A stretch of DNA of 64,000 nucleotides from Streptomyces sp. NBC_00569 (lineage in GTDB: Bacteria > Actinomycetota > Actinomycetes > Streptomycetales > Streptomycetaceae). Positions 8,459-16,457 of the stretch are shown here, one piece after another. Both the position numbers and the translations under genes were made by a program. The notes beneath the pieces are model-generated. The model had not been told where the DNA came from, did not search any database, and worked only from the letters and a program-made list of their open reading frames with translations. Every line of letters begins with the position of its first letter. Position 1 is the first letter of the stretch. The stretch covers positions 9,169,001-9,233,000 of the forward strand of contig NZ_CP107783.1 of assembly GCF_036345255.1 (NCBI RefSeq), in the 5' to 3' direction.

Positions 8459-8763
8459 CCCCACGCCACGCACGGGGCCGCCAGGTCAGGGACGAGCTGT
8501 CGCATGCCGAGCGGCAGGCGTCCGCCCGTTCCCTGCCTGGCGGCTCTGGCGGGGAAGGCAGGTCGGTCCGGTCTGGCGGCTCGGGCAAGTCAGGCAGGTC
8601 TGGCGGCTCCCGCGCGGACGCCTTCGATGTCGCGGTCCGTGAGGTGACCGTCGTTCCGGTCGGCGTCAGGGCCGGGGTGAGCGTCGGAGGCCGGCTGCCT
8701 CCTGACCATGAGGTATCGGCGGTGCGGCCTCCGCTGTACCGCGATCGTATTTCCGGTGAACCC
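8459..8763. other. Gene-free stretch with degenerate CTGGCGGCT repeats
   Basis: No convincing gene. Between about 8535 and 8610 the unit CTGGCGGCT recurs three to four times with GGCAGGTC spacers, a degenerate short repeat. The right part leads into the promoter at 8764. Confidence 0.5.
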
Positions 8764-8819
8764 TTGACGTCCCGCGACCCTCCGCTATTAGATCTCCTCT
8801 ATTGGGCATGCGGCCAATA
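8764..8819 (+). promoter_or_regulatory. Promoter and TATTGG-N8-CCAATA operator of the permease operon
   Basis: TTGACG (8764-8769), 16 bases, TATTAG (8786-8791). Immediately downstream, over the expected start of transcription, is the inverted repeat TATTGG (8800-8805) / CCAATA (8814-8819) with 8 bases between the arms. The spacing suits a dimeric regulator such as a GntR-family protein. It differs from the TetR-type palindrome, so the permease operon probably answers to another regulator, not found in this window. Confidence 0.6.
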
Positions 8820-8860
8820 AAGCCGTTCGCTCATGCCGTGACGCTTCAAGGGAGGACGCG

Positions 8861-10294
8861 ATGGCGACCAGAGACCTGACAGCCACCGTCGGCAGCGACG
8901 CGGCTGCGGCCGTGGAACAGGCCGGACAGCTGGAAGCGCACGGGATCGACTACATCCCCGAGGACGAGCGGCACGGCCGCCCCCGAGAGCTGTTCGCGGT
9001 GTGGGCGGCGCCCAACGTCAGCTACCTGAGCCTCGTCGTGGGTGCGGCGATGGTCCTGATGGGCCTCACCCTCGGCCAGGCGCTGGCGGTGATCGTCGCC
9101 GGCAACCTGCTGTGGGCGCTCACCGGAGTCCTGGCCGTCAGCGGACCGGCCGCGGGCACGCCGGGCTCGGTCGTCTCCCGTGCCATGTACGGAGTCCTCG
9201 GGAACAAGGCCGTCATCGCGCTCACGGGCTGGCTGATCTCCGCGGCCTATCTGGCGCTGAACTGGTCAGCAGCCTCGGTCGCCGCGTTCGGGCTCGCCCG
9301 GCGGCTCGGCGCTCCCGACAGCCCCGTGCTCGACGGCGTCATCATCTGCGCCATCGCCGCGGCCACCCTCGTGGTCAGCGTGTACGGCCACGCCACGATC
9401 GTGCGGCTGTACTCCGTGCTCAGCGTCGCCCTCACCGTCGTGTTCGTCGTCGTGAGCGGCTACGTACTCGGGCACACCGACTGGTCCTACCAGCCCGCCG
9501 AGTCACTGCACGGCACCCAGCTCTGGGTGACGCTCATCGGCGGCTTCGCGATCGTCGCGTCCACCCCGCTCTCATACAGCAACAGCCCTGACCTGGCGCG
9601 ATACCTGCCGCGCGACAGCAAACCGATGGCGGTGGCAGGGTGGACGGCGCTCGGGGCCTTCCTGCCGAGCGTGCTCTTCACCGGCGTCGGTGCCCTGGCC
9701 GCCACCACACTCGACATGAACGACCCGGAGGCGGCGCTCGAGGGGATCCTCCCGAGCTGGTTCATCCCGGTGTTCGTCATCGCGGTCGTCCTCAACACCG
9801 TCGCCAACAACGGGCTGACCGCGTACAGCGCGGGTCTGACCCTCCAGTCCATCGGCGTGCGTCTCGGCCGGATCCCGTCCGTCCTGATCATCGGCATCCT
9901 GGCCACGGCGATGACCCTGTACGCCCTCCTCGTCTTCGACTTCCTGACCAGCGTGAACACCATGCTCGAACTCGTCGTGGTGGTCACTGGACCCGCCGTC
10001 GGCGTGTACGTCGCCGACATCTGGATCTGCCGCAACCGCTACGACGGCCCGCAACTGCTCGACGAGCGGCGCGGCAGCCCGTTCTGGTACGACGCGGGCG
10101 TACACCGGGCGGGAGTGGCGGGGTTCCTCGCCGGTGCTCTCGCCGGGGTTCTGTGCGTGAGTACGAGCTTCTGGACCGGCCCCGTCTCGTCGTCGCTCGG
10201 CGGCGCGAACCTGTCCCTCGTCGCGGGACTCGTGGTCTCCGCCGTCGTGTACGGGGGGTTGGGGCGCACCCGGCGCCGCGCGGTGACCCCGTGA
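8861..10294 (+). CDS. NCS1-family nucleobase/cation symporter
   Basis: Integral membrane permease of 477 residues with about 12 hydrophobic segments, of the purine/cytosine permease family (NCS1), which imports cytosine, allantoin, hydantoins and related compounds with a cation. Recognisable features are the N-terminal GIDYIPEDERHGRPRELF, the LxxNW-type segment (ALNWSA) in the middle and the SYSNSPDLARYLP loop. GGGAGG precedes the ATG. It starts an apparent operon with the C45 protein (77-base gap) and the isochorismatase-like hydrolase. The context of urease and deiminases suggests a nitrogen-rich substrate; the exact one cannot be read from sequence. Confidence 0.88.
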   Translation: MATRDLTATVGSDAAAAVEQAGQLEAHGIDYIPEDERHGRPRELFAVWAAPNVSYLSLVVGAAMVLMGLTLGQALAVIVAGNLLWALTGVLAVSGPAAGTPGSVVSRAMYGVLGNKAVIALTGWLISAAYLALNWSAASVAAFGLARRLGAPDSPVLDGVIICAIAAATLVVSVYGHATIVRLYSVLSVALTVVFVVVSGYVLGHTDWSYQPAESLHGTQLWVTLIGGFAIVASTPLSYSNSPDLARYLPRDSKPMAVAGWTALGAFLPSVLFTGVGALAATTLDMNDPEAALEGILPSWFIPVFVIAVVLNTVANNGLTAYSAGLTLQSIGVRLGRIPSVLIIGILATAMTLYALLVFDFLTSVNTMLELVVVVTGPAVGVYVADIWICRNRYDGPQLLDERRGSPFWYDAGVHRAGVAGFLAGALAGVLCVSTSFWTGPVSSSLGGANLSLVAGLVVSAVVYGGLGRTRRRAVTP

Positions 10295-10371
10295 ACCGGG
10301 CGCGTGACCGACGCACGGCAGCCATGTCCCCACGCCCCGGCATCCCCACACCCTCCGAGGAGAACGCAGTC

Positions 10372-11484
10372 ATGATCGCCCGTCCCGCCGAACGCCTCCA
10401 CGTCGAGGTCGCGTCGTCCGACCCGTTCGCGCGCGGAGCCGCCCGCGGTGAGCGACTGCGCGACACCCTGCCCGGAGGGATCGCCGCGTACGACCGCTTC
10501 TTCCGGCTCGGCGCCATCACCCCGCAGCAGGTCCGCGACGACGCCGAGCGTGCTCTCGACACCATCGACGCGTTCCGCCCCCATGCACGGGCGGAGATCG
10601 AGGGCATCGCCCACGGCGCCGCAGTCGACGTCTGGCATATCGCGGCCCTCAACGCACGCACCGAGATACTCGCCCGCAGCGCCACCGTCCCACCCGGCGA
10701 ATGCTCGACGATCGTCCGCCGCACGGACGGTGCATGCGCCACTTTCGGCATCCAGACGTGGGACTGGCATGTCGAGCTCAACCCCTACTGGCACACCCTG
10801 GAATCCCGCGGCGGCACCCACGACGTGGTCGGCCTCACCGAGCACGGCATCCTCGGCAAGATCGGCATCAACAGCGCAGGCCTCGCACTGCACTTCAACA
10901 TCCTCGGTCACCGCCGAGACGGAGTCGGCGGCGTTCCCATGCACGTCCTGGCCGCCGTCGTCCTGGAGGAAGCCGGGAGCGTGGCGGAGGCCATGGAGAT
11001 CGTGCGCGGCGCTCCGATCGCCTCGTCGGGATCGTTCGCCCTCTTCGACACCTCCGACGCCGTACTCCTCGACCTGAGTCCCGAGGGTGTGTTCGCGGTG
11101 GACTCCGACCCGGGCACGCTCGTGCGCACCAACCACTTCCTCACGCCGGCCCCCGCGGCCGGGGAGAAGACGTGGCTCTACCAGCCGGACTCGGGCGAGC
11201 GGTACGACCTCATCCGCAAGCGCCTGACGCCCACCGCTCTTCCGCAGACACCCGACGACCTCGTCGCTCTCCTCGTATCGGGTGAGGGCGAGGCGGCCCT
11301 CACCTGCCTGCCCGACATGAGCCTTCCCGAGGGACAGCGGTGGGCGAGCCTGGCCACGGTCATCCTCGAACCGGCCATGAGCACGGCCCGCATCCTGGAC
11401 GGCACACCGGCCGACTCCGGTTCACGGCCCTGGCGCCAACTCGCAGCACAGCGTGGCTCGGACACCGCATCCGGTACGCGGTGA
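10372..11484 (+). CDS. C45-family autoproteolytic acyltransferase/hydrolase
   Basis: A 370-residue protein of the C45 group (isopenicillin-N acyltransferase-like, Ntn hydrolase fold). These precursors cut themselves before a Cys that becomes the N-terminal nucleophile. The candidate is the Cys of PGECSTIV near residue 107. The downstream TWDWH and GINSAGLALHFN segments fit the family. The start at 10372 has GAGGAGAA upstream and begins the conserved region; earlier in-frame sequence overlaps the permease gene. It probably cleaves or transfers an acyl-amide group on the compound taken up by the permease (inference). Confidence 0.78.
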   Translation: MIARPAERLHVEVASSDPFARGAARGERLRDTLPGGIAAYDRFFRLGAITPQQVRDDAERALDTIDAFRPHARAEIEGIAHGAAVDVWHIAALNARTEILARSATVPPGECSTIVRRTDGACATFGIQTWDWHVELNPYWHTLESRGGTHDVVGLTEHGILGKIGINSAGLALHFNILGHRRDGVGGVPMHVLAAVVLEEAGSVAEAMEIVRGAPIASSGSFALFDTSDAVLLDLSPEGVFAVDSDPGTLVRTNHFLTPAPAAGEKTWLYQPDSGERYDLIRKRLTPTALPQTPDDLVALLVSGEGEAALTCLPDMSLPEGQRWASLATVILEPAMSTARILDGTPADSGSRPWRQLAAQRGSDTASGTR

Positions 11485-11575
11485 ACTCTTCATCGCACCG
11501 GACCCTGCTGCCCATCCCGTTCTGATTGCATGGAGGCCCAGCTCGAGGGCCACTATGAGGGAAGGGACAGCAAGC

Positions 11576-12151
11576 ATGGTGAAGGCGAACAGCGCTCTGC
11601 TCGTGATGGACGTCCAGCGGGACGTCGTCCGCATCGCCGACGACGGGACCGGCTATACGGCCCGCCTGAAAAGGGCGATCGCGGGCGCCCGCGCGGCGGA
11701 TATCCCCGTGATCTACGTGGTCATGCGGCTGCGCCCGGGTCAGCCCGAAGTGAGCCCGCGCAACAGGACGCTCGCCACCGTTCTGCAGGCGGGCCTGTTC
11801 ACCGACGGGGCTCCCGGCACCGAGATCCACGACGATGTGGCGCCCCGGCCGGGGGACATCGTGGTCGCCAAGAGGCGGGCGAGCGCGTTCTCGGGCAGCG
11901 ACCTCGACTCGGTGCTCAGGGCTCGCGACATCAACAGCCTTGTCCTGGCGGGCATCGCGACCAGCGGCGTGGTGCTGCACACCCTGTGCCAGGCCAACGA
12001 CCTGGACTTCGGCCTCACCGTCCTGTCGGACGCCTGCCTCGACCTCGACCCAGAGGTGCACCGGACCCTCATCGAGAAGCTGTTCCCGCAGTGGGCTGAG
12101 GTCGTCACCGTCGAGGACTGGGTCGGCTCCCTGGCCCGCAGTGGCAGCTGA
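11576..12151 (+). CDS. Isochorismatase-like hydrolase without the usual Cys
   Basis: A 191-residue member of the isochorismatase/cysteine hydrolase superfamily, which includes N-carbamoylsarcosine amidohydrolase and biuret hydrolase. The catalytic Asp (LLVMDVQ) and Lys (VVAKRRASAFSGSDLD) are present. In the third motif the sequence is GIATSGVVLHT, so the position of the nucleophile Cys is Val. Isochorismatases themselves also lack this Cys, so the protein may not be an amidase. GAAGGGA precedes ATG 11576. It is the third gene of the permease operon, 91 bases after the C45 gene. Confidence 0.8.
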   Translation: MVKANSALLVMDVQRDVVRIADDGTGYTARLKRAIAGARAADIPVIYVVMRLRPGQPEVSPRNRTLATVLQAGLFTDGAPGTEIHDDVAPRPGDIVVAKRRASAFSGSDLDSVLRARDINSLVLAGIATSGVVLHTLCQANDLDFGLTVLSDACLDLDPEVHRTLIEKLFPQWAEVVTVEDWVGSLARSGS

Positions 12152-12298
12152 CGTCGCATGCCGTATCTCGCAGGTCAACTCACCGACGGGGTCCCGCACT
12201 CGGGCTTATGGACCCTGTCGGGGTCTGGTGCTACCGGGCGATAAGGTGATCATGCTGCCCCGCTCGGGGCGGGCGGACGGACTCGGGGGAGTACGAAC

Positions 12299-12523
12299 AT
12301 GGCCAAGCCGGTACGCGCGTCGCTGGGGGAGATGTGGATCACCTGTCAGGTGTGCCGCAGCGAACTCTTCCGTGAGCGGGGCATCAAACTCAACAGCACC
12401 GGTATGGAGTTCATGAAGCTGGCGTGGGCGGACGAAACGGCGACGGGTCTGATCTGCTGGAAGTGCGGATATGTGCACCTCTTCGTGAACCGTGAGATCC
12501 GGCTTCATCGCGCCGAGGACTGA
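12299..12523 (+). CDS. Small zinc-ribbon protein
   Basis: A 74-residue protein with two CxxC pairs (TCQVC near residues 16-19 and CWKC near 53-56), which should bind one zinc ion in a rubredoxin-like knuckle. No membrane segment. GGGGGAG lies just before the ATG. It is read in the same direction as the upstream operon but after a 147-base gap, so co-transcription is uncertain. I do not recognise the family and cannot give a function. Confidence 0.7.
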   Translation: MAKPVRASLGEMWITCQVCRSELFRERGIKLNSTGMEFMKLAWADETATGLICWKCGYVHLFVNREIRLHRAED

Positions 12524-12666
12524 CCCGGCGAGGGGAGTCGTAGCCCTCCCCGATACCAACACCATGGGTTCCGTGCGAGATTCGGGCCGGAAGCGGGAAC
12601 AGACGGCGGGGGCGGACCGTTCTTGCTGACAATGCAGTGTGTGCCGGCGTTGAGGGGAGGGCGGTC

Positions 12667-12783
12667 ATGACCCAGGTGTCCCGCCTGTGCGCCCTGGTTC
12701 TCGCCCCGTACCGCCCGGTGCACCTGTACACCCGCGCCCATATCGACCTCCAGCGCTTCGCCGGCGCGCTCTGTTGTTCCTGA
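12667..12783 (+). CDS. Cysteine leader peptide (attenuator uORF)
   Basis: A 38-codon frame ending YTRAHIDLQRFAGALCCS, preceded by AGGGGAGG seven bases before ATG 12667. Its C-terminal half fits the pattern of actinobacterial putative leader peptides (R-x-H-[IV]-D-L-x-R-x-x-x-A-x-C), which precede sulfur and cysteine genes and stall when Cys-tRNA is scarce. It ends with two adjacent Cys codons (TGT TGT), 74 bases before a monooxygenase operon of the type used to obtain sulfur. The stop codon belongs to one arm of the fold at 12781-12842. The role is inferred from this match and context. Confidence 0.75.
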   Translation: MTQVSRLCALVLAPYRPVHLYTRAHIDLQRFAGALCCS

Positions 12784-12849
12784 TCGGATTCTTCGCCGTC
12801 GCACCCTCCGCCTGAGGGTCGCTCATCTCGTACGGTCGATCAGGAAGGC
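12781..12849 (+). promoter_or_regulatory. Candidate attenuator fold before the LLM operon
   Basis: An outer stem TGATCG (12781-12786) / CGATCA (12837-12842) encloses a hairpin ACCCTC-N5-GAGGGT (12803-12819). The left arm is the stop codon of the leader peptide. The right arm runs into AGGAAGG (12842-12848), the ribosome binding site of the first monooxygenase. A ribosome paused on the Cys codons would cover the left arm and free the binding site. This is a prediction from base pairing only. Confidence 0.55.
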
Positions 12850-12857
12850 ACCCTTTC

Positions 12858-14090
12858 GTGTCCTCGTCTTCTTCGCTGCCCTCTTCAACTCCCGTGCTGC
12901 ACCTCGCCGTTGCCCTCGACGGCGCCGGCTGGCACCCGGCCGCCTGGCGTGAGCAAGTGTCCCGGCCCCGGGAGCTGTTCACCGCCCGCTACTGGGCCGA
13001 CCTCGTCCAGGAGGCCGAGCGCGGGCTGCTCGACCTCGTGACCATCGAGGACGGACTCGGGCTCCAGTCCTCGCACTTCACGGAGCCCGACTCCCGCACT
13101 GATCAGGTTCGCGGGCGCCTCGACGCCGTCCTCGTCGCCGCCCGCGTCGCCCCGCTGACCCGGCACATAGGTCTGGTGCCGACCGTGGTGGCCACACACA
13201 CGGAGCCGTTCCACATATCCAAGGCGATCGCCACGCTCGACTATGTGAGCTCCGGGCGCGCGGGACTGCGCGTCCAGGTCTCGGCACGCCGGAACGAGGC
13301 CGCGCACTTCGGTCGCCGTACGTTCCCCGCCCTGCGCATCGAGGAGCTGGACAGCCCGGAGGCGAAGGAGCTGACGGGCGACCTCTTCGACGAGGCCGCC
13401 GACCACATCGAAGTGGTGCGGCGACTGTGGGACAGCTGGGAGGACGACGCGGAGATCCGGGACGTCGCCACCGGCCGCTTCATCGACCGCGACAAGCTGC
13501 ACTACATCGACTTCGAGGGCAGGCACTTCAGCATCAAGGGCCCCTCGATCACCCCCAGGCCGCCCCAGGGCCAGCCGATCGTCAGCGCCCTGGCCCACCG
13601 GAGCGTTCCGTTCCAGCTCGTCGCGCGTTCCACCGACCTCGGATTCGTGACCCCGCACGACGTGGACCAGGCGCGTGCCGTCGTCGACGAGATCCGTACG
13701 GCACAGGCCGCGGCCGGACGGGCGGACGAGCCCGTCCACGTCTTCGGCGACCTGGTGGTCTTCCTGGACGACGACCCGGCCGCGGCGGCGGCACGGCGCG
13801 AGCGGCTCGACGACCTGGCGGGCTACACGCACACCAGCGACGCCCGGATCTTCACGGGTTCCCCCGCTCAACTGGCAGATCTGCTCCAGGAGTTGCAGCA
13901 GGCGGGACTCACCGGATTCCGGCTGCGTCCCGGCGTCGTCTGCCACGACCTGCCCGCGATCACCCAGGGACTCGTCCCCGAGCTGCAGCGGCGCGGAGCG
14001 TTCCGGAGCGCCTACGAGGCCGACACCCTGCGCGGACTCCTCGGGCTCACACGCCCCGCCAACCGCTACGCGGCCACCGCCACCGTCTGA
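12858..14090 (+). CDS. LLM-class flavin-dependent monooxygenase
   Basis: A 410-residue bacterial luciferase-like (TIM-barrel) monooxygenase using reduced flavin from a partner reductase. The family features are the LLDLVTIEDGLGLQSS segment, the TRHIGLVPTVVATHTEPFHISKAIATLDYVSSGRAGLRVQ block and RPPQGQPIV. A Ser-rich tail precedes the conserved start. It follows the Cys leader peptide, and the next gene is a NtaA/SnaA-type paralogue 21 bases on, so the two form an operon. The likely role is C-S bond cleavage of an organosulfur compound for sulfur supply; the substrate is unknown and no flavin reductase is nearby. Confidence 0.88.
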   Translation: MSSSSSLPSSTPVLHLAVALDGAGWHPAAWREQVSRPRELFTARYWADLVQEAERGLLDLVTIEDGLGLQSSHFTEPDSRTDQVRGRLDAVLVAARVAPLTRHIGLVPTVVATHTEPFHISKAIATLDYVSSGRAGLRVQVSARRNEAAHFGRRTFPALRIEELDSPEAKELTGDLFDEAADHIEVVRRLWDSWEDDAEIRDVATGRFIDRDKLHYIDFEGRHFSIKGPSITPRPPQGQPIVSALAHRSVPFQLVARSTDLGFVTPHDVDQARAVVDEIRTAQAAAGRADEPVHVFGDLVVFLDDDPAAAAARRERLDDLAGYTHTSDARIFTGSPAQLADLLQELQQAGLTGFRLRPGVVCHDLPAITQGLVPELQRRGAFRSAYEADTLRGLLGLTRPANRYAATATV

Positions 14091-14111
14091 GCCGGAGGGA
14101 CCACCGACACC

Positions 14112-15485
14112 ATGCCTCGCAAGCAGATCCACCTCGCGGCCCACTTCCCGGGCGTCAACAACACCACCGTATGGAGCGACCCGAAGGCCGGCAGCCACGT
14201 CGAGTTCAGCTCCTTCGCGCACTTCGCGCAGACCGCCGAGCGGGCCAAGTTCGACTTCCTGTTCCTGGCCGAGGGCCTGCGTCTGCGTGAACAGGGCGGT
14301 GAGATCTACGACTTGGACGTCGTGGGGCGGCCCGACACGTTCACGATCCTCACCGCGCTCGCCGCGGTCACCGAGCGCCTCGGGCTGACCGGCACCATCA
14401 ACTCCACCTTCAACGAGCCCTACGAGGTCGCCCGCCAGTTCGCCAGCCTCGACCACCTCTCGGACGGGCGTGCCGCGTGGAACGTCGTCACCTCCTGGGA
14501 CGCGTTCACCGGCGAGAACTTCCGGCGCGGCGGGTTCCTGCCGCAGGACGAGCGGTACTCGCGCGCCAAGGAGTTCCTGACCACCGCGAGCGAGCTGTTC
14601 GACTCCTGGCACGGAGACGAGATCGTCGCCGACCGGGCGAGCGGCACCTTCCTGCGCGACGCCCAGGCCGGAGCCTTCGTCCACCAGGGACAGCACTTCG
14701 ACATCAGCGGCCAGTTCAACGTCCCCCGCAGCCCGCAGGGCCGCCCGGTGATCTTCCAGGCCGGTGACTCCGACGAGGGGCGCGAGTTCGCGGCGTCGAG
14801 CGCCGACGCGATCTTCAGCCGGTACAGCACCCTCAAGGAAGGGCAGGCGTTCTACACGGACGTCAAGGGCCGCCTCGCCCGCCACGGCCGTAGGCCCGAC
14901 CAGCTCCTGATCCTGCCCGCCGCGACGTTCGTAGTCGGTGAGAGTGACGCCGAAGCGGCGGAACTGGCCCGCGAGGTACGCCGTCAGCAGGTCAGCGGCG
15001 CGACCGCGATCAAGCACCTGGAGTTCGTCTGGAACCGTGACCTGTCCGGCTACGACCCGGACGGCCCGCTCCCCGACATCGACCCCGACCTCGGCGAGCA
15101 CACGATCGCACGCGGCCGCGCCCAGGTCCGCATGTACCGCGACCCACTGGCCACGGCCCGTGAGTGGCGCGAGCGCGCGGCCGCCAACAAGTGGTCGATC
15201 CGCGATCTTGTCATCGAGACCGGCAACCGTCAGTCCTTCGTCGGCTCCCCGGCCACCGTCGCCGAGACGATCGACGACTTCGTCCAGGCGGACGCGGCCG
15301 ACGGCTTCATCCTCGTCCCGCACATCACCCCCGGCGGCCTCGACGACTTCGCCGACACGGTCGTCCCGCTGCTCCAGGAACGCGGGGTGTTCCGCACGGA
15401 GTACGAAGGCAGCACCCTGCGCGACCACTTGGGCCTGACGGAGCCGAGCGCTGTGGAGGCCGGGACCCGCCGAGTGACGTCGTAA
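14112..15485 (+). CDS. NtaA/DmoA-family FMN-dependent monooxygenase
   Basis: A 457-residue monooxygenase of the NtaA/SnaA/DszA/SsuD branch, whose members cleave nitrilotriacetate, dibenzothiophene sulfone, dimethyl sulfide or sulfonates. Clear signatures are VVGRPDTFTILTALAAVTER, NVVTSWDAFTGENF and FQAGDSDEGREFAA. Translation is likely coupled to the upstream gene (GGAGGG before ATG). The pair, placed after a cysteine leader peptide, makes a sulfur-scavenging role most likely, but the substrate cannot be named. It is followed at once by a strong terminator. Confidence 0.9.
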   Translation: MPRKQIHLAAHFPGVNNTTVWSDPKAGSHVEFSSFAHFAQTAERAKFDFLFLAEGLRLREQGGEIYDLDVVGRPDTFTILTALAAVTERLGLTGTINSTFNEPYEVARQFASLDHLSDGRAAWNVVTSWDAFTGENFRRGGFLPQDERYSRAKEFLTTASELFDSWHGDEIVADRASGTFLRDAQAGAFVHQGQHFDISGQFNVPRSPQGRPVIFQAGDSDEGREFAASSADAIFSRYSTLKEGQAFYTDVKGRLARHGRRPDQLLILPAATFVVGESDAEAAELAREVRRQQVSGATAIKHLEFVWNRDLSGYDPDGPLPDIDPDLGEHTIARGRAQVRMYRDPLATAREWRERAAANKWSIRDLVIETGNRQSFVGSPATVAETIDDFVQADAADGFILVPHITPGGLDDFADTVVPLLQERGVFRTEYEGSTLRDHLGLTEPSAVEAGTRRVTS

Positions 15486-15516
15486 CGACCCGTCCCCCAA
15501 CGCGACGGGTACGCGT

Positions 15517-15555
15517 GCCGGAGACGGCGGTGGGCTTTTCGCCGCCGTCTCCGGC
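15517..15555 (+). terminator. Terminator of the monooxygenase operon
   Basis: A perfect 14-base stem, GCCGGAGACGGCGG (15517-15530) with CCGCCGTCTCCGGC (15542-15555), loop of 11 bases containing CTTTTC. It lies 31 bases after the stop of the second monooxygenase and just before the next gene. Confidence 0.85.
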
Positions 15556-15577
15556 GTTGCCCGATACTCTGCACCGC

Positions 15578-16369
15578 GTGATCAACTCATCTGCTGGTTC
15601 TGACGATTCCGTGGTCGCGACAGCCGCGGCGAGTGCCGGTGCCGACGTGGTGCGCAGCCTGTACGGGCGACGCCTCACCCGCATCGACAAGGGCGCGGGA
15701 GACTTCGCCACCGCTGCCGACGTGGAGGCCGAGAAGGCCATCGTCGACGTCATCCGCGCCGCCCGCCCCGACGACGCGGTGGTCGGTGAGGAAGGCGGGC
15801 AGCAGGGCGCGGCCGACGCCGTGCGCCAATGGCTCGTGGACCCGTTGTGCGGCACCCTCAACTACGCCGTCGGCAGCATGCTCGTCGCCGTCAACGTGGC
15901 GCTGCGCGACGGGGCGGCGGCGGTGGCCGACCCGTTCAGCGGCGAGGTGTTCTTCACGGACGGGACGAGCGCGTGGGTGCGGCGCGACGGGGTGGACGAG
16001 CCGCTGGTCCCGACGTCCGCCACCTCGCTCGTGGACGTCAACCTGGACCCGCCGTTCATCAACCGACCAGGCTTTCGGGCCGTCGACCTGCTGGCCCACC
16101 CCGCGTTCGTCGAGCGGTTCCGGCCGCGGGTCGTGTCGACGACGCTGGCGCTGGCCTGGGTCGCCGCCGGCAAGCGCGCCGCGTATGTCACGGACGGCGC
16201 CGACCTCACCGGCAGCGTGCATTTCGCTGCGGGAATCGCCCTGTGCCGGGCCGCCGGCTGCGTCGTCACCGGGATCGATGGCGCCCCGGCCGGGGCCGAG
16301 GGGCGGGGGCTGGTGGTGGCCGCCGACGCCGAGACCCATGGGCAGTTGATGTCGATGATCCGCAGCTGA
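15578..16369 (+). CDS. Inositol monophosphatase-family protein with altered metal sites
   Basis: A 263-residue protein of the FIG/IMPase superfamily of Mg-dependent phosphomonoesterases. Recognisable parts are DFATAADVEAEKAI, VGEEGG (Glu ligand) and WLVDPLCGTLNYA. In the last, the second Asp of the DPxDGT motif is Cys. In the C-terminal WDxAAG motif the sequence is VHFAAG, so the ligand Asp is His. Two metal ligands are therefore changed, and activity on the usual substrates is doubtful. GTG 15578 lies 23 bases past the terminator and begins the alignable region. It appears to be transcribed alone. Confidence 0.78.
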   Translation: MINSSAGSDDSVVATAAASAGADVVRSLYGRRLTRIDKGAGDFATAADVEAEKAIVDVIRAARPDDAVVGEEGGQQGAADAVRQWLVDPLCGTLNYAVGSMLVAVNVALRDGAAAVADPFSGEVFFTDGTSAWVRRDGVDEPLVPTSATSLVDVNLDPPFINRPGFRAVDLLAHPAFVERFRPRVVSTTLALAWVAAGKRAAYVTDGADLTGSVHFAAGIALCRAAGCVVTGIDGAPAGAEGRGLVVAADAETHGQLMSMIRS

Positions 16370-16375
16370 GACAGG

Positions 16376-16413
16376 CCCGCCGCCCCGGTGACCGTGATCA
16401 CCGGAGCGGCGGG
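16376..16413. terminator. Bidirectional terminator between convergent genes
   Basis: Stem CCCGCCGC (16376-16383) with GCGGCGGG (16406-16413), extended inside by CCGGTGA (16385-16391) / TCACCGG (16398-16404). It lies between the phosphatase-like gene and the convergent MMPL gene and can serve both. Confidence 0.8.
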
Positions 16414-16457
16414 TTCATGGCGGGGAGGAGGCCCGGACAGGGCCGGACCGTATGGGA

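Noticed and set aside
12885..15500. Minus-strand open frame of 871 codons
   Set aside because: It mirrors the two monooxygenase genes. Its residue pattern is the usual Gly/Val/Arg/Glu-rich antisense product.
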